This document shows positions 18,628-28,414 of a DNA stretch of 64,000 nt, in pieces. Below the pieces are notes generated by a model that was not told the origin of the DNA, searched no databases, and worked only from the letters and a program-made list of their open reading frames with translations. Each line of letters opens with the position of its first letter. Position 1 is the stretch's first letter. A program made the translations under genes and the position numbers. The stretch lies in assembly GCA_963779845.1 (NCBI GenBank), contig CAVZZV010000002.1, positions 248,001-312,000 of the forward strand, in the 5' to 3' direction. Source of the stretch: CAVZZV01 sp963779845. GTDB taxonomy: Bacteria; Bacteroidota; Bacteroidia; Bacteroidales; GCA-2748055.

Positions 18628-21600
18628 ATGAACCGTTTAACCCCTAATTATTTATTTGAAGTCAGCTGGGAAATTTGTAACAAAGCCGGTGGCATTCATA
18701 CTGTAATCGCCACCAAATCACTCACCCTTGAAAAGAAATATGGCGATAAATACATATTGATAGGACCGGATGTATGGCGTGACAGTACCGAACATCCCGA
18801 ATTCAGGGAGGATCCGACTGTACTATCAGGCTGGAAGCAAAAAGCCATTTCTGAAGGCCTCCGGGTTCGGGTTGGCCGTTGGAAAATCCTTGGAAATCCT
18901 ATTGTTATCCTGGTGGATTTTACCACCTTCTTTTCCAATAAGGACGAAATATTCAGCAAATTCTGGGAGCTGTATAAGCTTGATTCCATTGCTGGCCAGT
19001 GGGACTATATAGAGCCCTCTTTATTTGGATATGCTTCAGGCAGAGTAATCGAGAGTGTGGTAAAATACCATCTTACTTCCCATGATAAAGTTGTTGCCCA
19101 GTTCCACGATTGGACAACCGGGGCCGGCCTCCTTTATTTAAAGATGAGTATTCCTCAGGTAGGGACTGTATTCACTACCCATGGGACTGTTGTCGGCAGG
19201 GAAATAGCTGAACATGGTCAGCCTCTTTACAGCCAGCTCGATGAATATGACGTGGACAGCAAAGCAGCGGAGTTTCATGTTGTCTCCAAACAATCAATGG
19301 AAAGGGCTTGTGCGACGAATGCAGATGCATTTACAACAATTTCAGATTTAACCTCCATTGAATGCAATCATTTTCTCAAACGGGAAATAGACGTTGTGCT
19401 TCCCAATGGTTTTGAGGATAGTTTTGTCCCTTCTTCCGAAGAGTTCGATGCCAAAAGGAATAATGCACGTGAAGTTTTGTTAAAAGTCGCCGCCTCGTTG
19501 TTTGGAGAGCCCATAGCAGATGATGCTCTTTTAATAGCCAATTCCGGAAGGTATGAATTTAAAAATAAAGGGATTGATCTTTTTATCGAATCCCTGGGAA
19601 AATTAAAAAAGGATTACAGCGGGAAAAGGGAAATAGTTGCTTTCATGCTCATTCCGGCAAGCCATTATGGCCCCCGGAAGGATGTTCTGGAAAAAATGAA
19701 AAATCCTGATGGGACCGTTACCGGGGACAGTTACCTCACCCATAATCTTCACTATATTGAGCAGGACCAGATTATAAGCCACATCCAAAAATTCAATTTA
19801 AGCAACACTACCGGGGATAAGGTGCGTATTATTTATGTCCCTGCCTATTTAAATGGAGAGGATGGAATATTCAACCTAAGCTACTTCAATCTTCTCATTG
19901 GCTTTGACCTTACCCTGTTTCCTTCCTATTACGAACCCTGGGGATATACCACTTTAGAAAGTCTTGCGTTTCATATTCCTTCCCTGACCACTTCGGTTAC
20001 CGGTTTTGGCCGTTGGGTCATTAAGCAGTTCAAGCAACCTGAACCAGGCCTTTTTGTTTTACACAGGGACGATTATAATGAAAATGAACTGAAGGAGGGC
20101 ATTGTAACCGTTATTAAAAACATGTCCGTACTTAGTGTTGCTGACATGAATGGTGCCCGGGAAAAAGCATTCCAAATCTCCCGGTCAGCTTTGTGGTCCG
20201 ACCTTATTGAAAGGTATTACGACGCTTTCAATGTGGCACTCCGGGAGGTTTCCGGCCGGGTACCCCGTTTCGTCGAAACAGAACGTGTGGAGGTTTTGCC
20301 CACCATGGAGGAATACAACGGCCGTACCCCGGTTTGGAAAAAGGTTATTGTCCAGCAAAATATACCTGACAAATTAAAGCCCCTGGAAGAACTAAGCCGG
20401 AACTTATGGTGGAGCTGGAACCCAAATGCCATTGAGCTTTTTTCTGATCTCGATCCGGAGTTATGGGAGCAAACACAGGGAAATCCCATCATGGTGCTTG
20501 ACAAACTTTCATACAAACGGTTTTTACGTCTTGAGAAGGACGAAAAGTTCCTGGAAAGAATGAAGGGTGTTTATGAAGAATTCAGGGCATACATGGCCTC
20601 AGCAAAATATGAAAACCCGGAGATAGCCTATTTTAGCATGGAGTATGGATTGCATGAATCTCTAAAGATATATTCCGGAGGCCTCGGGCTTCTGGCCGGG
20701 GATTATCTGAAGGAGGCCAGTGACTCGAACGTGAATATCACAGCCATCGGACTTCTCTATCGCTACGGTTATTTTACCCAGGCCCTTTCCGCTTCAGGCG
20801 AACAGGTTTCCTTAAATGAGCCCCAGCAATTTTCAAAAATGCCTGTGACCCCATTGCTCGACGAGGATGGAACGTGGAAAGAGATTTCAATAGTCCTGCC
20901 AGGACGTGACCTCAAAGCCCGGATATGGAGGGTTGATGTTGGACGGGTAAAGCTTTACCTCCTCGACACTGATTTCGAGGATAATATGGAGCAGGACAGG
21001 AGCATCAGCTATCAACTCTATGGTGGCGATAATGAAAACCGATTTAAACAGGAAATTCTCCTTGGTATTGGAGGGATAAGGGCATTGAAACTAATGGGCC
21101 ATGAACCGGATCTTTTTCATTGCAATGAAGGACACGCGGCTTTTATCGGGATAGAGAGATTAAGGGAGTATATCCAGATTCAGAACCTTACCTTCCCTGA
21201 AGCGCTTGAAATTGTCCGTGCTTCCACCCTGTTTACCACACATACCCCCGTACCTGCCGGCCACGACTATTTTGAAGAGGATATGATGAGGGCATATATC
21301 TCTCATTACCCTCCCCGCTTAAAAATTACCTGGGAGCATCTGATGAACCTGGGAAAGATGCACCCGAATACCAGTGGTGAAAAGTTCTCGATGAGCGTCC
21401 TGGCAGTAAATCTTTCCCAGGAAGTTAACGGCGTTAGCCGCTTGCACGGAGAGGTGAGCCGGAAAATGTTTGCCGATATGTGGAAAGGATATCTTCCTGA
21501 AGAAGTTCCCATTGGACATGTTACCAACGGGGTGCATCTGCCTACCTGGGTTTCGCGTCGCTGGAGGGATCTTTACAAACAGCATTTTGATACTGATTTT

Positions 21601-22863
21601 TGCCAAAAACAGGCAGATAGGTCGATCTGGGGAAAAATCAATGATATCGATCAGGCTGAAATCTGGAAAATCAGGAGTGCGGAAAGAAAGGAACTTATTG
21701 ATTATCTGAAAAAACGACTAAAGAAAAATTCCGCCCGTTCCAACGAAGATCCAAAGCTTATTCTTGAAGTTCAGGAAAAATTGGATCCCCATGCACTGAC
21801 TATTTGTTTTGCACGACGGTTTGCGACCTATAAACGCGCGCATCTTTTGTTCAGGGATCCGGACCGATTGGCTTCCATTGTGAACAATCCCTTCATGCCG
21901 GTCCAGTTTATCTTTGCCGGAAAAGCGCATCCCAAGGACAAGGCAGGACAGGATTTGATACAGAAAATTGTGGAAAGTTCCAAAGAAGAACGGTTCCAGG
22001 GGAAGATCATCTTCCTGGAAAATTATGAAATCCCCCTGGCTAAACGCCTGGTTCATGGGGTTGATGTCTGGCTGAATACTCCCACCCGTCCCCTGGAAGC
22101 ATCGGGCACCAGCGGGGAAAAGGCTGTTATGAACGGTGTCTTGCACTTTAGTGTGCTCGACGGTTGGTGGGAGGAGGGTTACAAAAATGGTGCAGGTTGG
22201 GCCTTACAGAAAGAGAAGTTCTACGACAACCAGAATTTTCAGGATCAGCTGGATGCCGAAACAATCTATTCTCTCCTTGAGAATGAAATTGCACCTACCT
22301 TTTACAAACGGGATTTACGGGGTATTCCTATGGCCTGGGTAAATATGATCCAGAAATCTATTTCCCAAATTGCTCCTGAATTTACCATGAACAGGATGCT
22401 TTTAGACTATATCCAAAGGTTTTACAGTAAAATGTATGATCGTACCGTTAAGTTGCGCGAAAATGAATACGAGCTGGCAAGCCATATTGCCTCCTGGAAG
22501 CGTAAAATCCTTAATGCATGGAACCAGATTGAGGTAGTTTCAGTCCAGTATCCCGATATGAACAAGCATTCGATAACCATGGGCAGTTCCTATCATGGCG
22601 AACTCGTGCTGGATCTTAAAACCCTTAAGCCAGATGAAATTGGGGTGGAACTGATCATTGGGGACAGGGAATCCGAGAATGAACCCTATAAGCTTATCAG
22701 CAAGCAGGAATTCAAGGTCGAACGCTCCGAAGGCTCTAAAGTGTGGTACCTTCTCGAGACTACACCCACGGAACCGGGAATTTTCGATTATGGGATAAGG
22801 ATTTATCCGAAAAACTGTCTTTTGGCACACAGGCAGGAGCTGAATATCGTACGGTGGATTTAA
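18628..22863 (+). CDS. Bifunctional GT3 glycogen synthase - GT35 alpha-glucan phosphorylase fusion
   Basis: A 1411-residue two-enzyme protein. Residues 1 to about 555 resemble eukaryote-type (GT3) glycogen synthase: FEVSWEICNKAGGIHTV at the start, HDWTTGAGLL, TTHGTVVGR, and PSYYEPWGYTTLESLAF. From about 560 it is an alpha-glucan phosphorylase of the GlgP/DUF3417 type: LSRNLWWSWNPNA, AYFSMEYGLHESL, CNEGHAAF, TPVPAGHD and the PLP site EASGTSGEKAVMNGV with Lys1165. One part elongates glycogen and the other degrades it by phosphorolysis. GT3 enzymes normally use UDP-glucose. I know similar long fusions from Bacteroidota. Confidence 0.92.
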   Translation: MNRLTPNYLFEVSWEICNKAGGIHTVIATKSLTLEKKYGDKYILIGPDVWRDSTEHPEFREDPTVLSGWKQKAISEGLRVRVGRWKILGNPIVILVDFTTFFSNKDEIFSKFWELYKLDSIAGQWDYIEPSLFGYASGRVIESVVKYHLTSHDKVVAQFHDWTTGAGLLYLKMSIPQVGTVFTTHGTVVGREIAEHGQPLYSQLDEYDVDSKAAEFHVVSKQSMERACATNADAFTTISDLTSIECNHFLKREIDVVLPNGFEDSFVPSSEEFDAKRNNAREVLLKVAASLFGEPIADDALLIANSGRYEFKNKGIDLFIESLGKLKKDYSGKREIVAFMLIPASHYGPRKDVLEKMKNPDGTVTGDSYLTHNLHYIEQDQIISHIQKFNLSNTTGDKVRIIYVPAYLNGEDGIFNLSYFNLLIGFDLTLFPSYYEPWGYTTLESLAFHIPSLTTSVTGFGRWVIKQFKQPEPGLFVLHRDDYNENELKEGIVTVIKNMSVLSVADMNGAREKAFQISRSALWSDLIERYYDAFNVALREVSGRVPRFVETERVEVLPTMEEYNGRTPVWKKVIVQQNIPDKLKPLEELSRNLWWSWNPNAIELFSDLDPELWEQTQGNPIMVLDKLSYKRFLRLEKDEKFLERMKGVYEEFRAYMASAKYENPEIAYFSMEYGLHESLKIYSGGLGLLAGDYLKEASDSNVNITAIGLLYRYGYFTQALSASGEQVSLNEPQQFSKMPVTPLLDEDGTWKEISIVLPGRDLKARIWRVDVGRVKLYLLDTDFEDNMEQDRSISYQLYGGDNENRFKQEILLGIGGIRALKLMGHEPDLFHCNEGHAAFIGIERLREYIQIQNLTFPEALEIVRASTLFTTHTPVPAGHDYFEEDMMRAYISHYPPRLKITWEHLMNLGKMHPNTSGEKFSMSVLAVNLSQEVNGVSRLHGEVSRKMFADMWKGYLPEEVPIGHVTNGVHLPTWVSRRWRDLYKQHFDTDFCQKQADRSIWGKINDIDQAEIWKIRSAERKELIDYLKKRLKKNSARSNEDPKLILEVQEKLDPHALTICFARRFATYKRAHLLFRDPDRLASIVNNPFMPVQFIFAGKAHPKDKAGQDLIQKIVESSKEERFQGKIIFLENYEIPLAKRLVHGVDVWLNTPTRPLEASGTSGEKAVMNGVLHFSVLDGWWEEGYKNGAGWALQKEKFYDNQNFQDQLDAETIYSLLENEIAPTFYKRDLRGIPMAWVNMIQKSISQIAPEFTMNRMLLDYIQRFYSKMYDRTVKLRENEYELASHIASWKRKILNAWNQIEVVSVQYPDMNKHSITMGSSYHGELVLDLKTLKPDEIGVELIIGDRESENEPYKLISKQEFKVERSEGSKVWYLLETTPTEPGIFDYGIRIYPKNCLLAHRQELNIVRWI

Positions 22864-23156
22864 ACCAGGTAATTTAATAATAGTAAAATTGAACAATAGG
22901 TATTTAGTAGCAGTTGCGGTAAAGCATTGAATCTGAAGTAGGGGACCTTAAACAAGATGGCGGATTTTATAAATTATCTTGAAAAAATTGAGCAGCACCC
23001 TTGATAGGAATAATCCAAATGAAACCTTTGCTCTGGGAATGAAGAAAGCTTCAGCATTGTGGATATTGAATAGCACTGCAAAATCCATGTCCGGGACGGG
23101 GAACGGTAGTGACTTCAGTTATCTTAAATACTGATTGAGATTGGATAATACCCCTA
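22864..23156. other. Convergent intergenic gap, nothing recognised
   Basis: 293 bp between the ends of the fusion gene and the branching enzyme gene. There is no open frame of note, no clear stem with a T run and no repeat. Confidence 0.5.
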
Positions 23157-25163
23157 TCAATGAACCCTCTTTATAGACCTCCGTTTAAACACAATCCCTG
23201 TTCTTGAAGGAAGGTAGACTTTCAGCATATATCCGGTATAAAAACTTTTTTGTGGGAAGGTGCCGTATTGTATTTTTTCGTCAATCCTACCCTGTCCGCC
23301 GAAATTTGGATGGTCGCTACTCAGGATCACCTCATAACGCCCTGAATGGCATGCGAGGCCATAATCGGGAAAGGATTGCACGGGATTAAAATTAAAGACA
23401 AAAAGGAGTCCTGCCCGTTCAAATGCTATTACCTGATCGGCACTGTTTACATGCCGGATCTCCGGCAGCGGATTACTAAGTATCTTGTATTTTTTTTCCA
23501 TTTTGATCATTGATTGGTCGAAATCGGACAGGAAATGATAGCGCAGTTCCCTGTTGTGCACCAGGCTCCACTGCCGTCTGGCGTAATGATAGGACCAGTT
23601 ATTCCCTTCCCGGGGGAAATCGATCCATTCAGGATGCCCGAACTCATTGCCCATGAAATTTAAATAGCCATTGCCGGAAGTGGCCAGGGTGATGAGGCGG
23701 ATCATTTTATGAAGTGCTATTCCTCTGTCGATTACCAGGCTTTGAGAGGATTTATTCATATTGAAATACATCTCCTTGTCCATTAATCTGAAGATGATCG
23801 TTTTGTCGCCCACGAGAGCCTGATCGTGAGATTCTGCGTATCCTATGGTTTTTTCATCCTGCCGTTTACGTATAAGCTCATAAAACATCTCCTCGACATT
23901 CCAATTTTCATCTGCTTTCTCTTTAATAAGTTTTATCCAGTAATCCGGAATTCCCATGGCCATGCGGTAACCAAAACCAATTCCCCCATCGGCAACAGGT
24001 GATGCAAGTCCGGGATACCCACTTACCTCTTCGGCAATGCTGATATTTTGATTTCCAAGCTCCGCGATCAGCTCATTGGCCAAACCCAGGTAAGTGATGG
24101 CATCCGGATCCTGTCCGCCATCAAAATACCGGTCGTAAGAATTGAAATCACTTCCAAGACCGTGGTCGTAGTATAACATGCTGGTAACACCATCGAAACG
24201 GAACCCGTCGAACTGATATTCCCTGATCCAGAATTTCAGGTTGGAGAGGAGGAAATGAAGCACTTCATCCTTACCATAATCGAAGCAAAGGGAATCCCAG
24301 GCAAGATGGTTCCGACGCGGCCCTTCATGGAAGAACTGATAGGGGGAGCCATCATATCGTCCAAGTCCTTCTACTTCATTTTTAACGGAATGGGAGTGGA
24401 TCAGGTCCATGATAACCTTCAATCCCATACCATGAGCCGCGTCAATTAATTCTTTCAGTTCATCGGGAGTCCCAAAACGGGAAGAAGCGGCAAAAAAGTT
24501 GGAGACATGGTATCCAAATGAACCGTAATAGGGATGCTCCTGAATAGCCATTAATTGAATGGTATTGTACCCTGCTTGTTTAATATAAGGAAGCACCTTC
24601 TCGCGAAATTCTGCATAGCTGCCTACCTTGTATTCCTCCGTGGCCATTCCAATATGGGATTCATAAATGAGAGGAGCTTGTTCCCCGAAATCCGGAGTTT
24701 GATTTTTCCATACATGAGGATTTTCAGGAAACCATGCCTGGGCATTGAAAATATAGGTCTTCTCATCCTGGACAACCCTTTTCGCCCATGCAGGGATACG
24801 TTCACCGGATCCGCCGGGCCAAACCATTTTAAGTTTGTATAGATCGAGATGGGAAAGACCCTCAAGGGCTAATTTTAATTCCCAGTTCCCATGCTCAAGT
24901 TGAGCGAAAGCATATTGATCATCCTCTTTCCATTCATTGAAGCTTCCCAACAGGTATATTTTTTCAGCATGGGGAGCCCATTCGCGCATGATCCAACCCT
25001 CATCAGACCTTTGGAGTCCAAAATATTCATGCCCGTTAGCGAAGGAATCAAGCGAATTCCCAAGGGCCCTTTTCTTGCTATAAATGCCCTCCTTTCGACT
25101 GTTTATCACGGATGAATAGGGTTCCAGCCAGGGATCAAGAGTAACGATCGTAGATTTATTCAT
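23157..25163 (-). CDS. glgB: 1,4-alpha-glucan branching enzyme (GH13, eukaryote-like subgroup)
   Basis: Makes alpha-1,6 branches in glycogen. A CBM48-like N-terminal domain (FGLQRSDEGWIMREWAPHAEKIYLLG is split around residues 45-75) precedes the GH13 barrel: DLIHSHSVKN, the nucleophile block GFRFDGVTS (Asp324), the acid/base block AEEVSGYPG (Glu378) and ESHDQALVGDK. The start at 25163 is preferred because family members begin near the DPWLEPY segment; the frame is open 16 codons further. It is convergent with the glycogen operon and completes the pathway. Confidence 0.92.
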   Translation of the reverse strand: MNKSTIVTLDPWLEPYSSVINSRKEGIYSKKRALGNSLDSFANGHEYFGLQRSDEGWIMREWAPHAEKIYLLGSFNEWKEDDQYAFAQLEHGNWELKLALEGLSHLDLYKLKMVWPGGSGERIPAWAKRVVQDEKTYIFNAQAWFPENPHVWKNQTPDFGEQAPLIYESHIGMATEEYKVGSYAEFREKVLPYIKQAGYNTIQLMAIQEHPYYGSFGYHVSNFFAASSRFGTPDELKELIDAAHGMGLKVIMDLIHSHSVKNEVEGLGRYDGSPYQFFHEGPRRNHLAWDSLCFDYGKDEVLHFLLSNLKFWIREYQFDGFRFDGVTSMLYYDHGLGSDFNSYDRYFDGGQDPDAITYLGLANELIAELGNQNISIAEEVSGYPGLASPVADGGIGFGYRMAMGIPDYWIKLIKEKADENWNVEEMFYELIRKRQDEKTIGYAESHDQALVGDKTIIFRLMDKEMYFNMNKSSQSLVIDRGIALHKMIRLITLATSGNGYLNFMGNEFGHPEWIDFPREGNNWSYHYARRQWSLVHNRELRYHFLSDFDQSMIKMEKKYKILSNPLPEIRHVNSADQVIAFERAGLLFVFNFNPVQSFPDYGLACHSGRYEVILSSDHPNFGGQGRIDEKIQYGTFPQKSFYTGYMLKVYLPSRTGIVFKRRSIKRVH

Positions 25164-25293
25164 AAAAAAATTAAACTTCCCTAAAATTAGCTCTTTTTCT
25201 GATTTTGGCATCAGATTTTCTTGTTTTAATCCATTTTTATGACTTCTGATGGTATTGTAATGCTATCAGTCTTATCCTTTTCATCTTTTTTGC

Positions 25294-25301
25294 TATTTTT
25301 G
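25294..25301 (+). promoter_or_regulatory. -7 promoter element of ribF
   Basis: TATTTTTG, an exact TAnnTTTG match, about 105 bp before the ribF ATG. The -33 element is not obvious. Confidence 0.4.
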
Positions 25302-25406
25302 CACACTGGAAAAAATATTGAACCCGCTATTTGACATTGATAAAGAGGGTGATATCATGAAATACAGACAGGTTCCAGTTATCGGTCCAAAATTAATGAT
25401 TCATTG

Positions 25407-26350
25407 ATGAAAATCTGGCATGACATAGAGTCATTTAATGCCTTGTCTCCTGTGGTGACCATTGGAATTTTCGATGGGGTTCATTCAGGGCACCAATTTC
25501 TGTTGAATGAATTAAAAAGAAGGCAGAATCTATTGAAGGAGAGAGTGTTGTATTGACATTATGGCCTCATCCAAGGATCGTACTCAATAAGGATTCTGAA
25601 TCATTGAGGTATCTGACTACCATTGAAGAAAAAATTTTTCTGTTGGAGAGAGCAAAAATTGACCATTTGTTAATCCTGCCATTTACAGTGGAGTTTGCTG
25701 CGCTGAATTCCTGTGAATTTGTGGAAAAGTATCTCGTGCATGGAATGGGGGTCAAATGGCTTCTTATTGGGCACAATCATAAATTTGGAAAAAACCGGGA
25801 AGGGGATTTTCATAGCCTGCAGGATTGTTCCCGAAGGTTTGGATTTAGAATGGATCAACTTCCCCCCTATACACTGGATGGGGAAAAGGTTTCTTCAACT
25901 TTTATCCGTGGATTTTTAAATGATGGGAAGATCACCAACGCGAACAAATACCTTGGGTATGATTATTTTCTTCAGGGAACAGTTTCCAACGGAGACCGGC
26001 TGGGCCGGAAATTAGGTTTTCCGACCGCGAATATCCAGCCTGTTGACAATCATAAACTTATACCCAGGGACGGGGTATATGCCGTTCATGTGGAGGTGGA
26101 GGGTAGCCTGCACCGGGGAATGCTGAACATTGGCTTCAGACCGACCCTCGGCCATCCGGAACCTGTAAAAACCATAGAGGTCAATATCTTTGACTTCGGA
26201 GAGGATCTGTATGAAAAACAGTTAAGCATACATTTTAGGCACCGCCTGCGCGATGAAAAAAAATTCGATAACCTTGAACAGCTAAAGCAACAGCTTGTTA
26301 TAGATAGGATGAAAGCGGAACAGGTGTTGGAGGGAAAGGGTGATGAGTGA
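25407..26350 (+). pseudogene. ribF: Bifunctional riboflavin kinase/FAD synthetase, broken by a -1 frame change
   Basis: RibF turns riboflavin into FMN and FAD. The N-terminal nucleotidyltransferase start (VVTIGIFDGVHSGHQ) runs from the ATG at 25407 and hits a TGA at 25554. The rest continues in the -1 frame from about 25520 (AESIEGESVVLTLWPHPR), through GHNHKFGKNREGD, FIRG, and the kinase domain (GRKLGFPTANI) to 26350. Adding one base in or beside the A run at 25514-25521 gives a normal 314-residue protein. All domains are otherwise intact, so this is either a sequencing indel or a very recent mutation. Confidence 0.85.
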
Positions 26351-26439
26351 TATTAAAAAATTGATAAGGTTGGAGAATTAACCGTTGGATATAAAGCAAT
26401 AAAGTACCAGATATAAAGACATAAAATTAAAAACAGATT

Positions 26440-27864
26440 ATGAGCGATTTAACAACCATGGTGGAGAGCCTTCCCTATAAGGTCAAAGATATTAAGCTGG
26501 CAGATTTTGGAAGAAAAGAAATTGAAATAGCAGAAAAAGAAATGCCGGGTCTGATGGCAGTGAGAAATAAATATGCAAAGGACAAACCTTTAAAGGGCGC
26601 ACGCATCACAGGTTCCCTGCATATGACAGTTCAAACGGCCGTTTTGATCGAGACACTCGTGGAGTTGGGTGCCGATGTGCGGTGGGCCAGTTGCAATATA
26701 TTTTCAACCCAGGATCACGCAGCTGCTGCTATTGCGGAAGCCGGAATCCCTGTATTTGCCTGGAAAGGGGAGACGCTGGAGGAGTATTGGTGGTGTACAG
26801 CCCAGGCTTTAACCTTTCCGGAGAGCAAGGGGCCTACCCTGATTGTGGACGACGGAGGGGATGCCACTCTGTTCATCCACAAGGGATTTGAAGCGGAAAA
26901 CGATGCTTCAATCCTTGACGCAAAGGCCGGTAACAGGGAGGAAGCAGTGATCCTGAATCAGCTAAAGGCAATCCTTGCCGAAGACAATCAACGTTGGCAC
27001 CGGATGGTAAGAGAGATGAAAGGGGTATCAGAAGAGACCACAACCGGTGTTCATCGTCTCTACCAGATGAAAGAAAAAGGAAAGCTGTTGTTCCCCGCCA
27101 TCAATGTGAACGATTCGGTAACCAAATCAAAATTTGATAACCTTTATGGTTGTCGGGAATCATTGGCCGATGGTATCAAAAGGGCTACGGATGTAATGAT
27201 AGCGGGCAAAGTTGTGGTGGTTTTGGGCTACGGGGATGTAGGGAAGGGTTGCGCTCATTCCATGCGATCGTATGGTGCCCGGGTAATAGTTACTGAAATT
27301 GACCCTATCTGTGCTTTGCAGGCTGCGATGGAAGGATATCGGGTGACCACAATTGAGGAGGCCTTGAGGGAAGGCAATATTTTTATTACCACCACGGGGA
27401 ATAAAGATGTGATTACCCTTGAACACTTGAAAAGGATGAAGGACCAGGCCATTGTCTGTAATATCGGCCATTTTGACAATGAAATTCAGGTCGATGCCCT
27501 GAATGAATATAAAGAAGCCCGGAAAATAAATATCAAGCCTCAGGTAGACAAGTATCTTTTCGAAGATGGACATGCCATTTTTCTGCTTGCTGAAGGCCGG
27601 TTGGTCAACCTTGGATGTGCTACAGGCCATCCTTCCTTTGTCATGAGCAATTCATTTACCAATCAGACGCTTGCTCAGCTCGATCTGTGGCAGAACGATT
27701 ATGGGATCGATGTTTATCGCCTGTCCAAAAAACTGGATGAAGAAGTTGCCCGGTTGCATTTGGCCCAGCTTGGGGTTAAGCTCACGGAATTAAGTGATGA
27801 TCAGGCTGAATATTTAGGAATTTCAAAGGAGGGGCCTTTTAAACCGGAGCATTATCGTTATTAG
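26440..27864 (+). CDS. ahcY: Adenosylhomocysteinase
   Basis: Hydrolyses S-adenosylhomocysteine to adenosine and homocysteine, clearing the methyltransferase by-product. The 474-residue protein has the substrate region (GSLHMTVQTAVLIETL, CNIFSTQDHAAAAI), the NAD-binding Rossmann segment VVVLGYGDVGKGCA at about 258, and the C-terminal KPEHYRY that inserts into the partner active site. The length fits the longer bacterial form. Its stop is followed at once by foreign remnants, so this is the left border of the accessory region. Confidence 0.96.
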   Translation: MSDLTTMVESLPYKVKDIKLADFGRKEIEIAEKEMPGLMAVRNKYAKDKPLKGARITGSLHMTVQTAVLIETLVELGADVRWASCNIFSTQDHAAAAIAEAGIPVFAWKGETLEEYWWCTAQALTFPESKGPTLIVDDGGDATLFIHKGFEAENDASILDAKAGNREEAVILNQLKAILAEDNQRWHRMVREMKGVSEETTTGVHRLYQMKEKGKLLFPAINVNDSVTKSKFDNLYGCRESLADGIKRATDVMIAGKVVVVLGYGDVGKGCAHSMRSYGARVIVTEIDPICALQAAMEGYRVTTIEEALREGNIFITTTGNKDVITLEHLKRMKDQAIVCNIGHFDNEIQVDALNEYKEARKINIKPQVDKYLFEDGHAIFLLAEGRLVNLGCATGHPSFVMSNSFTNQTLAQLDLWQNDYGIDVYRLSKKLDEEVARLHLAQLGVKLTELSDDQAEYLGISKEGPFKPEHYRY

Positions 27865-28060
27865 ATGAGATTTTCAGTAATTTTTCTTTTTGATCATCCT
27901 CAAGTTTGATTTCCTTATTTCCACCCCACAGATCAATGCCATCGATTGGACGGTTCTCAGCATAGTTGTATGGACTTACCCAGGGAAACTTATCTCCAAT
28001 AGGGTCAAGGCAGGTGAAACAGCCTAAGGCGGGATCGTAGAATCGGAAGCCATAATCGCT
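27839..28060 (-). pseudogene. RHS-repeat-associated core remnant 1
   Basis: On the minus strand an open frame reads DYGFRFYDPALGCFTCLDP, then SPYNYAENRPIDGIDLWGG, and ends at 27839 inside the antisense of the ahcY 3' end. YGFRFYDPALG...DP...YNYxxNxPxxxIDxxG is the hallmark of the RHS core that precedes the variable toxin tip in polymorphic toxins. A stop lies directly upstream (28061-28063) and nothing of the large repeat region or a toxin tip is present, so this is a scrap. Confidence 0.8.
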
Positions 28061-28182
28061 TTACGCCCTCTTTTGAGCGTCCGGTGGATTTCCAGGCGCA
28101 CCTCAAAACAGGTCTGTTTTCTTGGCCATATGCGGTTTTCAGGCAGCCCATGCTGGGTTGATTGTCAGCCTAAAAATAGTGT

Positions 28183-28263
28183 TTTTTTTCTTTTAACTGA
28201 AAAAAACTGAAAGGAAAAGGAATTAAACATTTTCAGTTAAAAGGTTCAGTTAAAAGAAAAAAA
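28183..28263. repeat. 19-bp perfect inverted repeat with internal 13-bp tandem copies
   Basis: Left arm 28183-28201 and right arm 28245-28263 are exact reverse complements (right arm begins TTCAGTTAAAAG). The 12-bp core TTCAGTTAAAAG also occurs at 28232-28243, giving a direct tandem pair with a 13-bp period. The A and T runs lie on the outer side of the arms, so this is not a usual terminator. It could be an end or insertion scar of a small mobile element. Confidence 0.75.
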
Positions 28264-28306
28264 GTCCGGGATTGGTCCAGTGCAGGGCGTGCGGGGGCTG
28301 GTGCGG

Positions 28307-28414
28307 CTATTTAACATAACGCTATTATGGGGAGCGCCCCTTTCGACAAACATGGGGGGGTTAAAGGAAGTAGCCCGTGGGGCGGGCACCATAATGCCGC
28401 GTTATGTTGAATAG
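28307..28414. repeat. attC-like imperfect palindrome
   Basis: Outer arms CTATTTAACATAACG (28307-28321) and CGTTATGTTGAATAG (28400-28414) pair 14 of 15, and pairing continues inward (CTATTATGG with CCATAATGCCG, with unpaired bases). The outer boxes fit integron core sites: ATTTAAC at 28309-28315 matches RYYYAAC and GTTGAAT at 28406-28412 matches GTTRRRY. The span of 104 bp is in the known attC range of about 57-141. No integrase of the IntI type or second site is seen here. Confidence 0.4.

Noticed and set aside
18281..18631. Open frame of 116 codons overlapping the end of the GH57 gene
   Set aside because: It is an out-of-frame reading of the Lys/Pro-rich tail of GH57 and its low-complexity composition explains the length; no family resemblance.
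25514..25523. Programmed -1 frameshift site in ribF
   Set aside because: The phase gives A-AAA-AGA, a poor slippery site because the A-site tRNA would mispair, and RibF is not known to use frameshifting. A missing base is simpler.
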